Below, piece by piece: positions 37,834-47,709 of a stretch of 64,000 nucleotides of DNA. The stretch's first letter is position 1. Each line of letters opens with the position of its first letter. The translations under genes and the position numbers were made by a program. This DNA is from Betaproteobacteria bacterium (GTDB lineage Bacteria; Pseudomonadota; Gammaproteobacteria; Burkholderiales; Casimicrobiaceae). The stretch spans positions 62,001 through 126,000 of the forward strand of contig BOKS01000007.1 in assembly GCA_016861105.1 (NCBI GenBank), read 5' to 3'. The notes beneath the pieces are model-generated. The model was not told the origin of the DNA. It worked only from the letters and a program-made list of their open reading frames with translations, and did no database searches.

Positions 37834-40800
37834 GCGCCCTCCCTCGCCATCGGCGGATGGCCGGGCGTGCTCGGCACCGTGTGCGACACGCTGCGCAGGT
37901 GGCGCACCTCGTCGAGCAGCTCGTCGTGCGAGCGCTTCTCGCGGATGCGCCGCTCGTAGAGCACCTTGAAGAACAGCGGCACGTGGAACACGGCGAGCAG
38001 CGTCGCCGCGATCATCCCCCCCATCACGCCCGTGCCCACCGAGTGGCGCGCCCCCGCGCCCGCGCCGGTCGAGATCGCCAGCGGCAGCACGCCGAGGATG
38101 AAGGCGAGCGAGGTCATCAGGATCGGCCGGAAGCGCAGCCGCGCCGCCTCGATCGCCGCCGCCGACGGCGACAGGCCCTCCTCGTGCTTGAGCTGCGCGT
38201 ACTCGACGATCAGGATCGCGTTCTTCGCCGCGAGGCCGAGCAGCGTGACCAGCCCGATCTGGAAGTAGACGTCGTTGGTCAGCGGCGTCCCGCCCAGGAA
38301 CGGGATCGACAGGTTCTTGGCCCAGATCGCGACCAGCGCGCCGAACGTGCCGAACGGCAGCGCCAGCAGCACCGACAGCGGCAGCGACCACTTCTCGTAC
38401 TGCGCGGCGAGGATCAGGAACACCAAGACCACGGCCAGCCCGAGCGCGAAGAGCGACGCGCCGCCGGAGCGCTTCTCCTGGAAGCTCGTGCCGCCCCAGT
38501 CGAAGCTGAAGTCGGGCGGCAGCACCTCGGCGGCGATCTGCTCGACGCGCGCGATCGCCTGGCCCGACGAGACGCCCGGCGCCGCCTGTCCCAGCACCTT
38601 CACCGCGGGCAGGTTGTTGAAGCGCTCCAGCGAGTCCGCGCCCGACGAGTAGCGCACGCGCACCAGCGACGACAGCGGCACCATCTCGCCCTTGTCGGAG
38701 CGCACGTAGACGCCCTGGATGTCGTCGGGGCGCATGCGCGCGGCCGGCTCGGCCGACATCAGCACCTGCCAGGTGCGGCCGTACTTGTTGAAGTCGTTGA
38801 CGTAGTAGGTGCCGAGCGTGGCCGCCAGCGCGTTGAACACCTCGTCGACGGCGACGCCCAGCTTCTTCGCCTTCTCGCGGTCGACGTCGGCGAAGAGCTG
38901 CGGCGAGGTCGCGCGCCACAGCGTCTGCGCGCCGCCCAGCATCGGGTCCTGGTTCGCGCGCGCGAGGAACGCCTGCGTCACCTCGGAGAGGCGCCGCGTC
39001 CCGCCGTCGCCGCGGTTCTGGATGTAGAACTCGTAGCCGCCGGCGGTGCCCAGCCCGAAGATCGGCGGCGGGTTGAACGCGAGCACCAGGCCTTCCCTGA
39101 TGCCCATCGTGCGCCCGAACAGCTCGCCGACGAGCTGCGCCGCCGTCACCTCGCGCTCGTCCCAGTGCTTCTGGGTGACGAAGATGGTCGCGGCGTTGTT
39201 GCGGAAGCCGCCGCCGATGAAGTCGAAGCCGGTGAAGGCGACGACGTCGAGGTTGTTCGGGTTCGCGCGGATCGCCTGCTCGACCTGCCGGACCACGCGG
39301 TCGGTGCGCTCGAGCGTCGCGCCGTCGGGGAGGATCACGGCGCTGATGTAGAAGCCCTGGTCCTCGTCGGGCACGAGGCTCCCCGGCGTGGTCTTCCACA
39401 GCCAGACCGTGAACGCGCACATGAGCGCGAAGACGACGAGCACGAGCGCGGCACGCCGGATGACCCAGACGACGCCGTCGACGTAGCCGGCCGTGACGCG
39501 GCCGAACCAGCGGTTGAACGCGCGGAAGAAGCGGTTGGGCTCGTGCCCGCCGGGCTTGAGCAGCAGCACGCACAGCGCCGGCGAGAGGGTCAGCGCCACC
39601 AGCCCCGAGATCACCACGGAGATCGAGATCGTCACCGCGAACTGGCGGTACAGCTCGCCGGTGAGGCCCCCGAGGAAGGCGATGGGCACGAACACGGCGA
39701 CCAGCGTCAGCACGATCGCCACGATCGGGCCGGACACCTCGCGCATCGCCTTGACGGCGGCGTCGCGCGGCGGCAGCTTCTCCTCGCGCATGATGCGCTC
39801 GACGTTCTCGAGCACGACGATCGCGTCGTCGACGACGATGCCGATCGCGAGCACCATGCCGAACAGCGTCAGCGTGTTGATCGAGTAGCCGAGCAGCTCG
39901 ATCCCGGCGAACGTGCCGATCAGCGACACCGGCACCGCGGCGAAGGGGATGATCGCCGCGCGCCAGCTCTGCAGGAACAGGTAGACGACGAGGAACACGA
40001 GCAGCATCGCCTCGCCCAGCGTCTTCAGCACCTCGCGGATCGACACCTCGACGAAGCGCGTCGTGTCGTAGGGTACGGCGTAGGCGAGACCCTCGGGGAA
40101 CCGCGTCGCCAGCTCGTCGACGGCGGCCCGGACGCTCTTCGCGACGTCGAGCGCGTTCGCGCCGGGCGCGAGGAAGACGCCGACCAGCGTCGCCTCGCGG
40201 CCGTTGTAGCGGCCGGTGAACTCGTAGTCCTTCGAGCCCAGCTCGACGCGCGCGACGTCGCGCAGCCGCACGGCCGAGCCGTCGGCGTTCGCGCGCACGA
40301 TGATCTCCTCGAACTCGCGCGGCTCGGAGAGCCGCCCGCGCGAGGTGATCGTGTAGACGAGGTCCTGCCCGCGTGCCGATGGCGGCTGGCCGACCTTGCC
40401 GGCGGCGAACTGCGCGTTCTGCTCGGCGATCGCGCGCGCCACGTCGCCCGGCGTGAGCTTCAGCGACGCGAGGCGGTCCGGCCGGATCCAGATCCGCATC
40501 GCGTAGTCCTTCGCGCCGAAGATCTGGACGTTCGTCGTGCCCGGCAGCCGCTTCAGCTGGTCGAGCACGTTCAGGGTGACGTAGTTCGACGTGAACAGGT
40601 CGTCGAAGCGGCCGTCCGGCGAGTAGAACGCGAGCACCTGCAGGAAGGCCGAGCTGCCGCGCTCGACGGTCACGCCCTGCCGGCGCACCTCGAGCGGCAG
40701 CCGCGACTCGATCTGCTTCACGCGGTTGTTGACGTTGATCGCCGCTTCGTCGACGTCCGTGCCGATCTCGAAGGTCACCTGGATCTGCACCAGGCCGTTG

Positions 40801-41054
40801 CTCGAGCTGTTCGACTGCATGTAGATCATGCCCGGCACGCCGTTGATCGCGTTCTCGATCGGGGCGGCGACGGTCTGCTCGAGCACCTCGGCGGACGCGC
40901 CCGGGTAGACGGCCTGGACGGTCACGACCGGCGGGGCGATCTCCGGGTACTGCGCGACGGGCAGCGCGCGCATCGCGGCGAGGCCCGCGAGCACGACGAA
41001 GATCGAGATCACCGCCGCGAAGATCGGGCGGTCGATGAAGAAGCGCGAGAACAT
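37830..41054 (-). CDS. RND efflux pump permease (HAE1/AcrB family)
   Basis: MFSRFFIDRPIFAAVISIFVVLAGLAAMRALPVAQYPEIAPPVVTVQAVYPGASAEVLEQTVAAPIE; 1074 aa. Confidence 0.96.
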   Translation of the reverse strand: MFSRFFIDRPIFAAVISIFVVLAGLAAMRALPVAQYPEIAPPVVTVQAVYPGASAEVLEQTVAAPIENAINGVPGMIYMQSNSSSNGLVQIQVTFEIGTDVDEAAINVNNRVKQIESRLPLEVRRQGVTVERGSSAFLQVLAFYSPDGRFDDLFTSNYVTLNVLDQLKRLPGTTNVQIFGAKDYAMRIWIRPDRLASLKLTPGDVARAIAEQNAQFAAGKVGQPPSARGQDLVYTITSRGRLSEPREFEEIIVRANADGSAVRLRDVARVELGSKDYEFTGRYNGREATLVGVFLAPGANALDVAKSVRAAVDELATRFPEGLAYAVPYDTTRFVEVSIREVLKTLGEAMLLVFLVVYLFLQSWRAAIIPFAAVPVSLIGTFAGIELLGYSINTLTLFGMVLAIGIVVDDAIVVLENVERIMREEKLPPRDAAVKAMREVSGPIVAIVLTLVAVFVPIAFLGGLTGELYRQFAVTISISVVISGLVALTLSPALCVLLLKPGGHEPNRFFRAFNRWFGRVTAGYVDGVVWVIRRAALVLVVFALMCAFTVWLWKTTPGSLVPDEDQGFYISAVILPDGATLERTDRVVRQVEQAIRANPNNLDVVAFTGFDFIGGGFRNNAATIFVTQKHWDEREVTAAQLVGELFGRTMGIREGLVLAFNPPPIFGLGTAGGYEFYIQNRGDGGTRRLSEVTQAFLARANQDPMLGGAQTLWRATSPQLFADVDREKAKKLGVAVDEVFNALAATLGTYYVNDFNKYGRTWQVLMSAEPAARMRPDDIQGVYVRSDKGEMVPLSSLVRVRYSSGADSLERFNNLPAVKVLGQAAPGVSSGQAIARVEQIAAEVLPPDFSFDWGGTSFQEKRSGGASLFALGLAVVLVFLILAAQYEKWSLPLSVLLALPFGTFGALVAIWAKNLSIPFLGGTPLTNDVYFQIGLVTLLGLAAKNAILIVEYAQLKHEEGLSPSAAAIEAARLRFRPILMTSLAFILGVLPLAISTGAGAGARHSVGTGVMGGMIAATLLAVFHVPLFFKVLYERRIREKRSHDELLDEVRHLRSVSHTVPSTPGHPPMAREGA

Positions 41055-41067
41055 GGCGGCGGCCCCG

Positions 41068-42315
41068 CTACTTCCTGTCGCCCGCGGGCGCGGGCGCGGG
41101 GGCGGCCGGGGCGCCGCCGGGCGCGGCGCCCGCCGGTTGCGCGCCGGCCGCCGGCCCGCCGGGCACGATCGGGGCGCCCGGCATCAGGCGCGCCATGCCG
41201 TCCACGATCACCGGGTCGCCGGGCGCGAGGCCCGACTCGACGATCCAGCGGTTGCCGTCGCCCTGCGTCCAGTCGCCGACGACCACCGGCCGCGGCAGCG
41301 CCACGTCCTTGCCGTCCTTGTCCTTGCCGGCGACGTAGACGAACTTGCCCTGCGGGCCGTCCATCACCGCCACCTGCGGCACGGTGATCGCGTTCAGCCG
41401 CTGCGCGCCCTTGAGCACGACGCGCACGTACTGCCCCGGCTTGATGGCCCGGTCCGCGTTGGCGACGGTGGCGCGCATCTCGTAGGTGCCGGTCTGCGGA
41501 TTGACGCGCGCGTCGGCGAAGTCGATGCGCCCGCTGCGCGGGAACCGCGACCCGTCGGCGAGCCGCAGCTGGACCTCCCACGCGCTGGTCGCGGGAAGCT
41601 GCAGGAGTCCCTCGCCGCGCGCCCGCTCGAGGCGCAGGCGCTCGTTCTCCGAGACGTTGAACACGATCCAGATCGGGTCCTGCTGCGAGATCGTCGTCAA
41701 CAGCGTCTGGTTCGCCGTCGCGAGGCTGCCCTCGGACTGGAGCGCACGCCCGGTGACGCCGGAGATCGGCGCCAGTACGCGCGTGTACGACAGGTTGAGC
41801 CGCGCCTCCGTGAGCCGCGCCTCGGCGGCCTTGATCGCCGCGGCCGCGAGCTCCGCCTGCGAACGGGCGTCGTCGGCCTCCTTCTGGCCGATCGCGCGGC
41901 GCTCGGCGAGCGGCGCCAGCCGCGCGGCCTCGCGGTCGGCCTGCGCCTTCTGCGCCTGCGCGCGCATCAGCTCGGCCTCGGCGGCCGCGAGCTGCGCCTC
42001 GTAGGGCCGGCGGTCGATCTCGAACAGCGGCGTGCCCTGGCGCACGGTCGCGCCCTCCTGGTAGAGGCGCCGCTCGACGATGCCGGTGACGCGCGCCCGG
42101 ACCTCCGCGTCCTTCGATCCGGCGGCCTGCCCCACGTACTCGAAGGCGACCGGGTAGTTGCCGGGCACGACCTTCTGGACGGTGACCGCGGCCGGCGGGA
42201 ATCCCATGCCGTTGCCGCCCTTCGGCGCGCCGCCGTCGCCGCAGGCGGCGACGAGCAGTACGCCGGACACGACGGCGGCGGACGCGCGCAGGGCGGGACC
42301 GAGGGACGGCGGCAT
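41068..42315 (-). CDS. RND efflux periplasmic adaptor (MFP/AcrA family)
   Basis: VRARVTGIVERRLYQEGATVRQGTPLFEIDRRPYEAQLAAAEAEL. Confidence 0.95.
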   Translation of the reverse strand: MPPSLGPALRASAAVVSGVLLVAACGDGGAPKGGNGMGFPPAAVTVQKVVPGNYPVAFEYVGQAAGSKDAEVRARVTGIVERRLYQEGATVRQGTPLFEIDRRPYEAQLAAAEAELMRAQAQKAQADREAARLAPLAERRAIGQKEADDARSQAELAAAAIKAAEARLTEARLNLSYTRVLAPISGVTGRALQSEGSLATANQTLLTTISQQDPIWIVFNVSENERLRLERARGEGLLQLPATSAWEVQLRLADGSRFPRSGRIDFADARVNPQTGTYEMRATVANADRAIKPGQYVRVVLKGAQRLNAITVPQVAVMDGPQGKFVYVAGKDKDGKDVALPRPVVVGDWTQGDGNRWIVESGLAPGDPVIVDGMARLMPGAPIVPGGPAAGAQPAGAAPGGAPAAPAPAPAGDRK

Positions 42316-42382
42316 GGCGGGCTCCGGCTCAGGTGGCAGTTGCGTCGCATGTTGCGGCGCAGCTTGCCAAGGGCGGTGATCT

Positions 42383-42406
42383 TAAATACATTCACGAATG
42401 TTTGTA
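42383..42406. promoter_or_regulatory. AcrR-type operator
   Basis: Minus strand TACAAACATTCGTGAATGTATTTA, 21/24 to the E. coli AcrR site as I recall it (TACATACATTTGTGAATGTATGTA); between the efflux operon and a divergent TetR gene. Confidence 0.75.
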
Positions 42407-42523
42407 AAGCGCGATGCCGGAATTGTTTGACGGACGGCGCTGCCGGCCGACGCGTCCCCGGGGGCGGCCACGCCGACCGGACAAGCGCAGCGCGATGGCC
42501 GGCCCCCCACCCAGCGGAGCACG

Positions 42524-43231
42524 ATGGTCCGGAAGACGAAAGAGGCCGCGCTCGCCACGCGCGAGGCGCTGATCGACGCGGCGGAGCGCGCGTTCCGGCG
42601 CAATGGCGTGATGCGGACGTCGCTCGCCGACGTCGCCGCGGAGGCCGGCATGACGCGCGGCGCGATCTACTGGCACTTCCGCGACAAGGCGGAACTGCTC
42701 GAGGCGATGTGCGCGCGCACCACGATGCCGATGGACGCCGCGCTGGCCGAGGCGGCGCGGCACCCGCCCGACGATCCGCTCGCCGCGCTGCGGGCGCTGG
42801 CGGTCGAAGCGCTGACGCGGCTCGCCCGCGACCCGCACACGCAGGCCGTGGTCGAGATCCTGATGCACAAGTGCGAGTTGTCCGGGGACCTCGCCGAGGG
42901 CGGCGCCGGAAGCGCGCAGGGCCGCGCGTCCTGCGTCGCCGGCGTCGAGGCGCTCGTGCGCCACGCGGTGGCGCGCGGCCAGCTCCCGGCCGACACGGAC
43001 GTCATGCTCGCCGCGCGGCTGCTGCACGGCGGCGTCGCCGGCCTGATGCACGACTGGGTCGCCGCCTCCGACGAGTACGACCTCGCCGACGCCGCGCCGG
43101 CGCTCGTCGACGCGCTCGTCGCGGGCGTGCGCGCGGCGCCGCCGCGCGTGCGCGCCGCGCGTCCCGACGCGGAATCCGGCATCCGCAAGGTCGCGGCGCG
43201 GCCGGCCGCACGCGGGTCCGTCGGCGCGTAG
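42524..43231 (+). CDS. TetR family regulator (AcrR/TtgR-like)
   Basis: REALIDAAERAFRRNGVMRTSLADVAAEAGMTRGAIYWHFRDKAELLEAM. Confidence 0.93.
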   Translation: MVRKTKEAALATREALIDAAERAFRRNGVMRTSLADVAAEAGMTRGAIYWHFRDKAELLEAMCARTTMPMDAALAEAARHPPDDPLAALRALAVEALTRLARDPHTQAVVEILMHKCELSGDLAEGGAGSAQGRASCVAGVEALVRHAVARGQLPADTDVMLAARLLHGGVAGLMHDWVAASDEYDLADAAPALVDALVAGVRAAPPRVRAARPDAESGIRKVAARPAARGSVGA

Positions 43232-43291
43232 CAGGCGCGCCGCGCGGCGCATAATTCCGCCTTCGTGCAATCCACTGCGGGCGGACATTCC

Positions 43292-44149
43292 ATGGCAGCG
43301 ATCGGGACCGTCGGCGTCATCGGCGCCGGCACGATGGGCAACGGCATCGCGCAGGCGTGCGCGGTGGCGGGCATCGACGTCGTGATGGTCGACGTCGGCG
43401 ACGCGCAGCTCGAGCGTGGCCGCTCGGCGATTGCGGGCAGCCTCGAGCGGCTGGTGAAGAAGGAGAAGCTCTCCGCCGGCGACCGCGACGCGGCGCTCGC
43501 GCGCGTGCGGACGGCGACCGACTACGCGGCGCTCGCGCGTGCCGGCCTCGTCGTCGAGGCGGCCACGGAGAATCCGTCGGTCAAGTTCGACATCCTGCGC
43601 AAGGTGGACGCGCTCGTCGGGGACGACGCGATCCTGGCGACCAACACGTCGTCGATCTCGATCACGCAGCTCGGCGCCGTGCTGAAGCGCGCGGACCGCT
43701 TCGTCGGCCTGCACTTCTTCAACCCGGTGCCGATGATGGCGCTGGTCGAGGTGATCCGCGGGCTGGCGACGTCCGAGGCGACCGTCGACGCGGCCGGTGC
43801 GTTCGCGCGCGCGCTCGGCAAGACGCCGATCGTGGTCAGGAACAGCCCGGGCTTCGTCGTCAACCGCATCCTGTGCCCGATGCTGAACGAGGCGATCTTC
43901 CTCTACGGCGAGGGCGTGGCGTCGGCGCAGGAGATCGACGACGGCATGAAGCTCGGCTGCAACCACCCGATCGGGCCGCTCGCGCTCACCGACATGATCG
44001 GCCTGGACGTGCTGCTCGCCGTCATGCAGGTCTTCCACGCCGACTTCGGCGACGACAAGTACCGGCCCGCGCCGCTGCTGAAGGAGATGGTCGCCGCCGG
44101 CTGGCTCGGCCGCAAGAGCGGCCGCGGCTTCTACACCTACGCGAAGTGA
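43292..44149 (+). CDS. 3-hydroxybutyryl-CoA dehydrogenase
   Basis: IGTVGVIGAGTMGNGIAQACAVAGIDVVMVDV; GLHFFNPVPMMALVEVIRG; NSPGFVVNRIL. Confidence 0.95.
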   Translation: MAAIGTVGVIGAGTMGNGIAQACAVAGIDVVMVDVGDAQLERGRSAIAGSLERLVKKEKLSAGDRDAALARVRTATDYAALARAGLVVEAATENPSVKFDILRKVDALVGDDAILATNTSSISITQLGAVLKRADRFVGLHFFNPVPMMALVEVIRGLATSEATVDAAGAFARALGKTPIVVRNSPGFVVNRILCPMLNEAIFLYGEGVASAQEIDDGMKLGCNHPIGPLALTDMIGLDVLLAVMQVFHADFGDDKYRPAPLLKEMVAAGWLGRKSGRGFYTYAK

Positions 44150-44157
44150 GCGCGGCG

Positions 44158-44943
44158 ATGGCCCACGGGACGCTGCGCGTCACCGATCCCGCGCCCGGCG
44201 TGCGGCTGCTGACGATCCACCGCCCGCAGGCGCTCAACGCGCTGAATCCGCAGGTGCTGCGCGAGCTGATGCAGGCGCTGGCCGACGCGTCGGGCGACGC
44301 CTCGGTGCGCGCGCTGCTCCTGACCGGCGCCGGCGAGAAGGCCTTCGTCGCGGGCGCGGACATCGCGGCGATGCGCGCCATGTCGGCGCTGGAGGGCCGC
44401 GAGTTCGCCGTGCAGGGGCACGCGCTCATGCGCGCCCTCGAGATGGCGCCCTTCCCGGCGATCGCGCTGGTGAACGGCTACGCGCTCGGCGGCGGCTGCG
44501 AGCTCGCGCTCGCCTGCGACTTCATCGTGGCCTCGGAGAAGGCGGTGTTCGGCCAGCCGGAGGTCGGCCTCGGCATCGTGCCCGGCTTCGGCGGCACGCA
44601 GCGCCTGACGCGGCTGGTAGGCAAGGGGATGGCGGTGGAGCTGTGCACGACCGGCCGGCAGGTGAAGGCCGACGAGGCGCTGCGCATCGGGCTCGTCAAC
44701 CACGTGGTCGCGCCCGCCGCGCTCCTCGACAAGGGCCTCGAGCTCGCCGGCCAGATCGCGCAGAAGGCGCCGGTCGCGGTGAAGCTCGCCAAGCACCTGG
44801 TCCAGCGCGGCCAGGACATGGACCTCGCGAACGCGAACGCCTTCGAGGCGGACGTGTTCGGCGTCGCGTTCGGCACCGACGACCGCGTCGAGGGGATGGG
44901 CGCGTTCCTGGAGAAGCGGAAGGCGGAGTTCCGGGGGCGTTAG
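44158..44943 (+). CDS. Enoyl-CoA hydratase/isomerase family protein
   Basis: RPQALNALNPQVLREL; GEKAFVAGADI; ALGGGCELALACD; GIVPGFGGTQRL. Confidence 0.95.
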   Translation: MAHGTLRVTDPAPGVRLLTIHRPQALNALNPQVLRELMQALADASGDASVRALLLTGAGEKAFVAGADIAAMRAMSALEGREFAVQGHALMRALEMAPFPAIALVNGYALGGGCELALACDFIVASEKAVFGQPEVGLGIVPGFGGTQRLTRLVGKGMAVELCTTGRQVKADEALRIGLVNHVVAPAALLDKGLELAGQIAQKAPVAVKLAKHLVQRGQDMDLANANAFEADVFGVAFGTDDRVEGMGAFLEKRKAEFRGR

Positions 44944-45699
44944 CCCGGGGTCAGAGCCGTCATCTTCGCGTCCACAAGCCCACGCGGCGTGGCGGCGGGG
45001 CCGCCGGCGGATGCCGACGTCAGCGAGCCATCGCGCGGCCTGCGGCGGCGTTGCGTCGTCGCCCGCGCTGTGGAGCCCTCGATGCGCTCCTTGAAGGCGT
45101 CGCTCCCGAACGCGAGATCGCTCGCCGTCGCCTGGCGCAGCGCCGTGAGCGCCTGCTCGTTGCCCGGTGCATCGCACCAGCGGGCGTACGCGGGGCCGAT
45201 CTCGCGGCCCAGGGTCCTCCATCGCCGGGTGGGGCGCGAGCAAAGGGTCCCGACGCAGGCCGGCGAGACCGGCATAGCCGCTTCATGGCCAGGCACCAGG
45301 TGCCGGGGCCATGCCGGCGCGCACCGGGTCGAGGTCGATGTAGCGGCAGGCGGCGAGGACCTAGGCGTCCTCGCCCACGCGACACGCGCGGTACCTTCCT
45401 TCCCAGAGCGTTCCGGTCCGGCCGCGCGCGAGGTTGACGTAACGAACGAAACGCGCGCCGACCGATTGCATCGTGCGCGACACCGCGCCCAGGTCGAGCG
45501 GCGCGACGAGCAGGTGGACGTGGTTGGTCATGAGCATATGCGCGTGGACCTGCACGCGGTAGTGCGTGACCGCAGCCTGCAGTGCATCGAGATAGAAGCG
45601 GAAGTCGGCCTCGCCGAAGAGGCACCGCCCCCGGTCGTTGCCGCGCTGGACGACGTGCAGCGGGTGGCCCGTCAGGGGGAAGCGCGGACGGCGTGGCAT
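44940..45699 (-). pseudogene. Decayed REP-associated (Y1/RAYT-type) transposase
   Basis: N-terminal MPRRPRFPLTGHPLHVVQRGNDRGRCLFGEADFRFYLDAL..VHAHMLMTNHVHLLVAP; in-frame TAG (45361-45363) and TGA (45283-45285) interrupt VLAACRYIDLDPVRAGMAPAPGAWP / SGYAGLAGLRRDPLLAPHP; C-terminus continues in another frame. Confidence 0.85.
44947..44964 (+). repeat. GGGGTCAGAGCCGTCATC repeat
   Basis: Exact 18-mer also at 48-65, 73-90 and inverted at 32516-32533. Confidence 0.85.
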
Positions 45700-45785
45700 G
45701 GCGGGGATCCCATGCGCGCATGCTCCCCGAACCTCGCCGTGGGCCGGTATCGGCCGTCGGTCGTACGGTGATCGGGCAGTACGGT

Positions 45786-45883
45786 GGGGTCAGAGCCGTC
45801 TCCGTCCCCCGCTTCGGCGCAGCAGTGCGTCGGGGTCAGAGCCGTCTCCGCCCCGCGTCGGCGCAGAAAAAGGCTCTGACCCC
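45786..45883. repeat. Two direct copies and one inverted partial copy of the GGGGTCAGAGCC repeat
   Basis: GGGGTCAGAGCCGTC at 45786-45800 and 45832-45846; GGCTCTGACCCC at 45872-45883. Confidence 0.85.
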
Positions 45884-45887
45884 GAAG

Positions 45888-46667
45888 TCAGAGAGTGGCG
45901 TTGACGGCGCCGCCGTCGATCAGCAGGTTGTGCCCGACGATGAAGCCGGCGTGCGCGCTGCACAGGAACGCGCAGGCGCGGCCGAACTCGTCGGGATCGC
46001 CGAAGCGGCCGGCCGGCACCTCGGCGCGCCGCGCGGCGGCGAAGGTCTCGAAGTCCTGGCCTGCCTTGGCGGAGCGCTTGCGCAGGCCGTCGACGGTCCG
46101 CGCGGTCTCGAACGGCCCGGGCAGCAGGTTGTTGATCGTGACGTTGTGCTTCGCGACCTGCCGCGCGAGGCCGGCGACGAACCCGGTCAGCCCGGCGCGG
46201 GCGCCGTTGGACAGCCCGAGGTCGGGCAGCGGGGCCTTCACCGAGCGCGACGTCACGTTGACGATCCGGCCCCAGCGGCGCGCGATCATGCCGTCGACCG
46301 TCGCGCGGATCAGCATGATCGGCGTGATCATGTTCGCGTTGACCGCCTGCTGCCAGACCCGCTCGTCCCAGTCGCGGAAGTCGCCGATCGGCGGGCCGCC
46401 CGCGTTGTTGACGAGGATGTCCGGCTGCGGGCACGCGGCCAGGACGGCCGCACGACCCTCGGGCGTGGTGATGTCGCACGCGACCGGCGTGACCGTCACG
46501 CCGGCCTCGCGGCGGATCTCCTCGGCGGTCGCCTCGAGGACGTCGCGCGTGCGGGCGTTCAGCACGAGGTCGACGCCCTCGAGCGCGAGCGCGCGGGCGC
46601 ACGCCTTGCCGAGGCCCTGCGACGAGGCGCAGACGATGGCCTTGCGGCCGCGGATGGCGTAGTCCAT
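45888..46667 (-). CDS. Short-chain dehydrogenase/reductase
   Basis: GRKAIVCASSQGLGKACARALALEG; DILVNNAGGPPIGDF; 259 aa. Confidence 0.93.
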   Translation of the reverse strand: MDYAIRGRKAIVCASSQGLGKACARALALEGVDLVLNARTRDVLEATAEEIRREAGVTVTPVACDITTPEGRAAVLAACPQPDILVNNAGGPPIGDFRDWDERVWQQAVNANMITPIMLIRATVDGMIARRWGRIVNVTSRSVKAPLPDLGLSNGARAGLTGFVAGLARQVAKHNVTINNLLPGPFETARTVDGLRKRSAKAGQDFETFAAARRAEVPAGRFGDPDEFGRACAFLCSAHAGFIVGHNLLIDGGAVNATL

Positions 46668-46699
46668 GGCGTGGTCCGGAAGCGGCGGAAGCCGCGAGC

Positions 46700-47665
46700 C
46701 TACTGGATCGGGATGCCCGCGTCCTTGACGGTCTTCGCCCACTTGGCGACGTCGTCGGCGAGGAACCTGCGGAACCCCTCCGGGTCGAGCGGCGGCTGCG
46801 CGGCCAGCATCGTGTTGCGCTGCAGCCGCTCGCGCACGGAGGCGTCGCCGAACGCCTCGGCGAACGCGCGGTGCAGCTTCTCGCGCACGGCCTGCGGCGT
46901 CTCCTTGGGCACGACGAAGCCGACCCAGTCGCGCACGTCGATCGTCCCCATGCCGGCCTCGGCGAGCGTGGGCACGTCGGGCAGCTCGGAGAGCCGCGCG
47001 GCCGACGTCACCGCGAGCGCACGCACCTTGCCGCCCTTGATCTGCGGCAGCGCGGCGGACGCGGTCGCGAACATGAACGCGGTCTCGCCGGTCACCACCG
47101 ACAGCACAGCCGGCGGCGCGCCCTTGTACGGCACGTGCGTCAGCGCGAGCCCGGTACGCAGGCGGAACGTCTCGCCGGACAGGTGGCCGGGGCTGCCGAC
47201 GCCGCCGGACGCGTAGTTCGTCGGGCCCTTCTCCCTGAGCTCGCGCACCAGCGCCTCGACGCCGTCCGCCTTGACCGCGGGGCCGACGATCAGCACGTTC
47301 GCGAGCCACGCGTACAGGCCGACCGGCTCGAGGTCGTTCACGAGGCTGTACGACTTGCTCTTCATGATCGTCTCGTTCGCGGCGTTCGAGACCGTGACCA
47401 GGCCGATCGTCGTGCCGTCGGGCTTCGCGTTCTTCACGATCTCGGCGGCGACGACGCCGCCCGCACCGGGCCTGTTCTCGACGATGACCGTCGTGCCGAG
47501 CGACTGCGCGAGCTTCTCGGCGACCAGCCGCGCGGCGATGTCGGTGTTGCCGCCGCCGGGGCCGCCGACGACGATGCGGGTGGTCGCGGGCTGCGCGTGC
47601 GCCGCGAGCGAGGCCGCGAGCGCGGCAGCCGCGCACGCGGCGCGGAGAGTGCGGTGGACGGTCAT
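46700..47665 (-). CDS. TctC/Bug family substrate-binding protein
   Basis: Signal peptide; RIVVGGPGGGNTDIAARLVAEKL; VIVENRPGAGGVVAAE; LTHVPYKGAPPAVLSVVTGE. Confidence 0.93.
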   Translation of the reverse strand: MTVHRTLRAACAAAALAASLAAHAQPATTRIVVGGPGGGNTDIAARLVAEKLAQSLGTTVIVENRPGAGGVVAAEIVKNAKPDGTTIGLVTVSNAANETIMKSKSYSLVNDLEPVGLYAWLANVLIVGPAVKADGVEALVRELREKGPTNYASGGVGSPGHLSGETFRLRTGLALTHVPYKGAPPAVLSVVTGETAFMFATASAALPQIKGGKVRALAVTSAARLSELPDVPTLAEAGMGTIDVRDWVGFVVPKETPQAVREKLHRAFAEAFGDASVRERLQRNTMLAAQPPLDPEGFRRFLADDVAKWAKTVKDAGIPIQ

Positions 47666-47709
47666 GCGGGGGCCTCCTGGCGGTTGCGGATCGGACGGAT
47701 GCAGCGGAC

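Noticed and set aside
37101-41387. 1428-aa plus-strand ORF
   Set aside because: Antisense to the AcrB-like gene; Arg/His-rich shadow frame.
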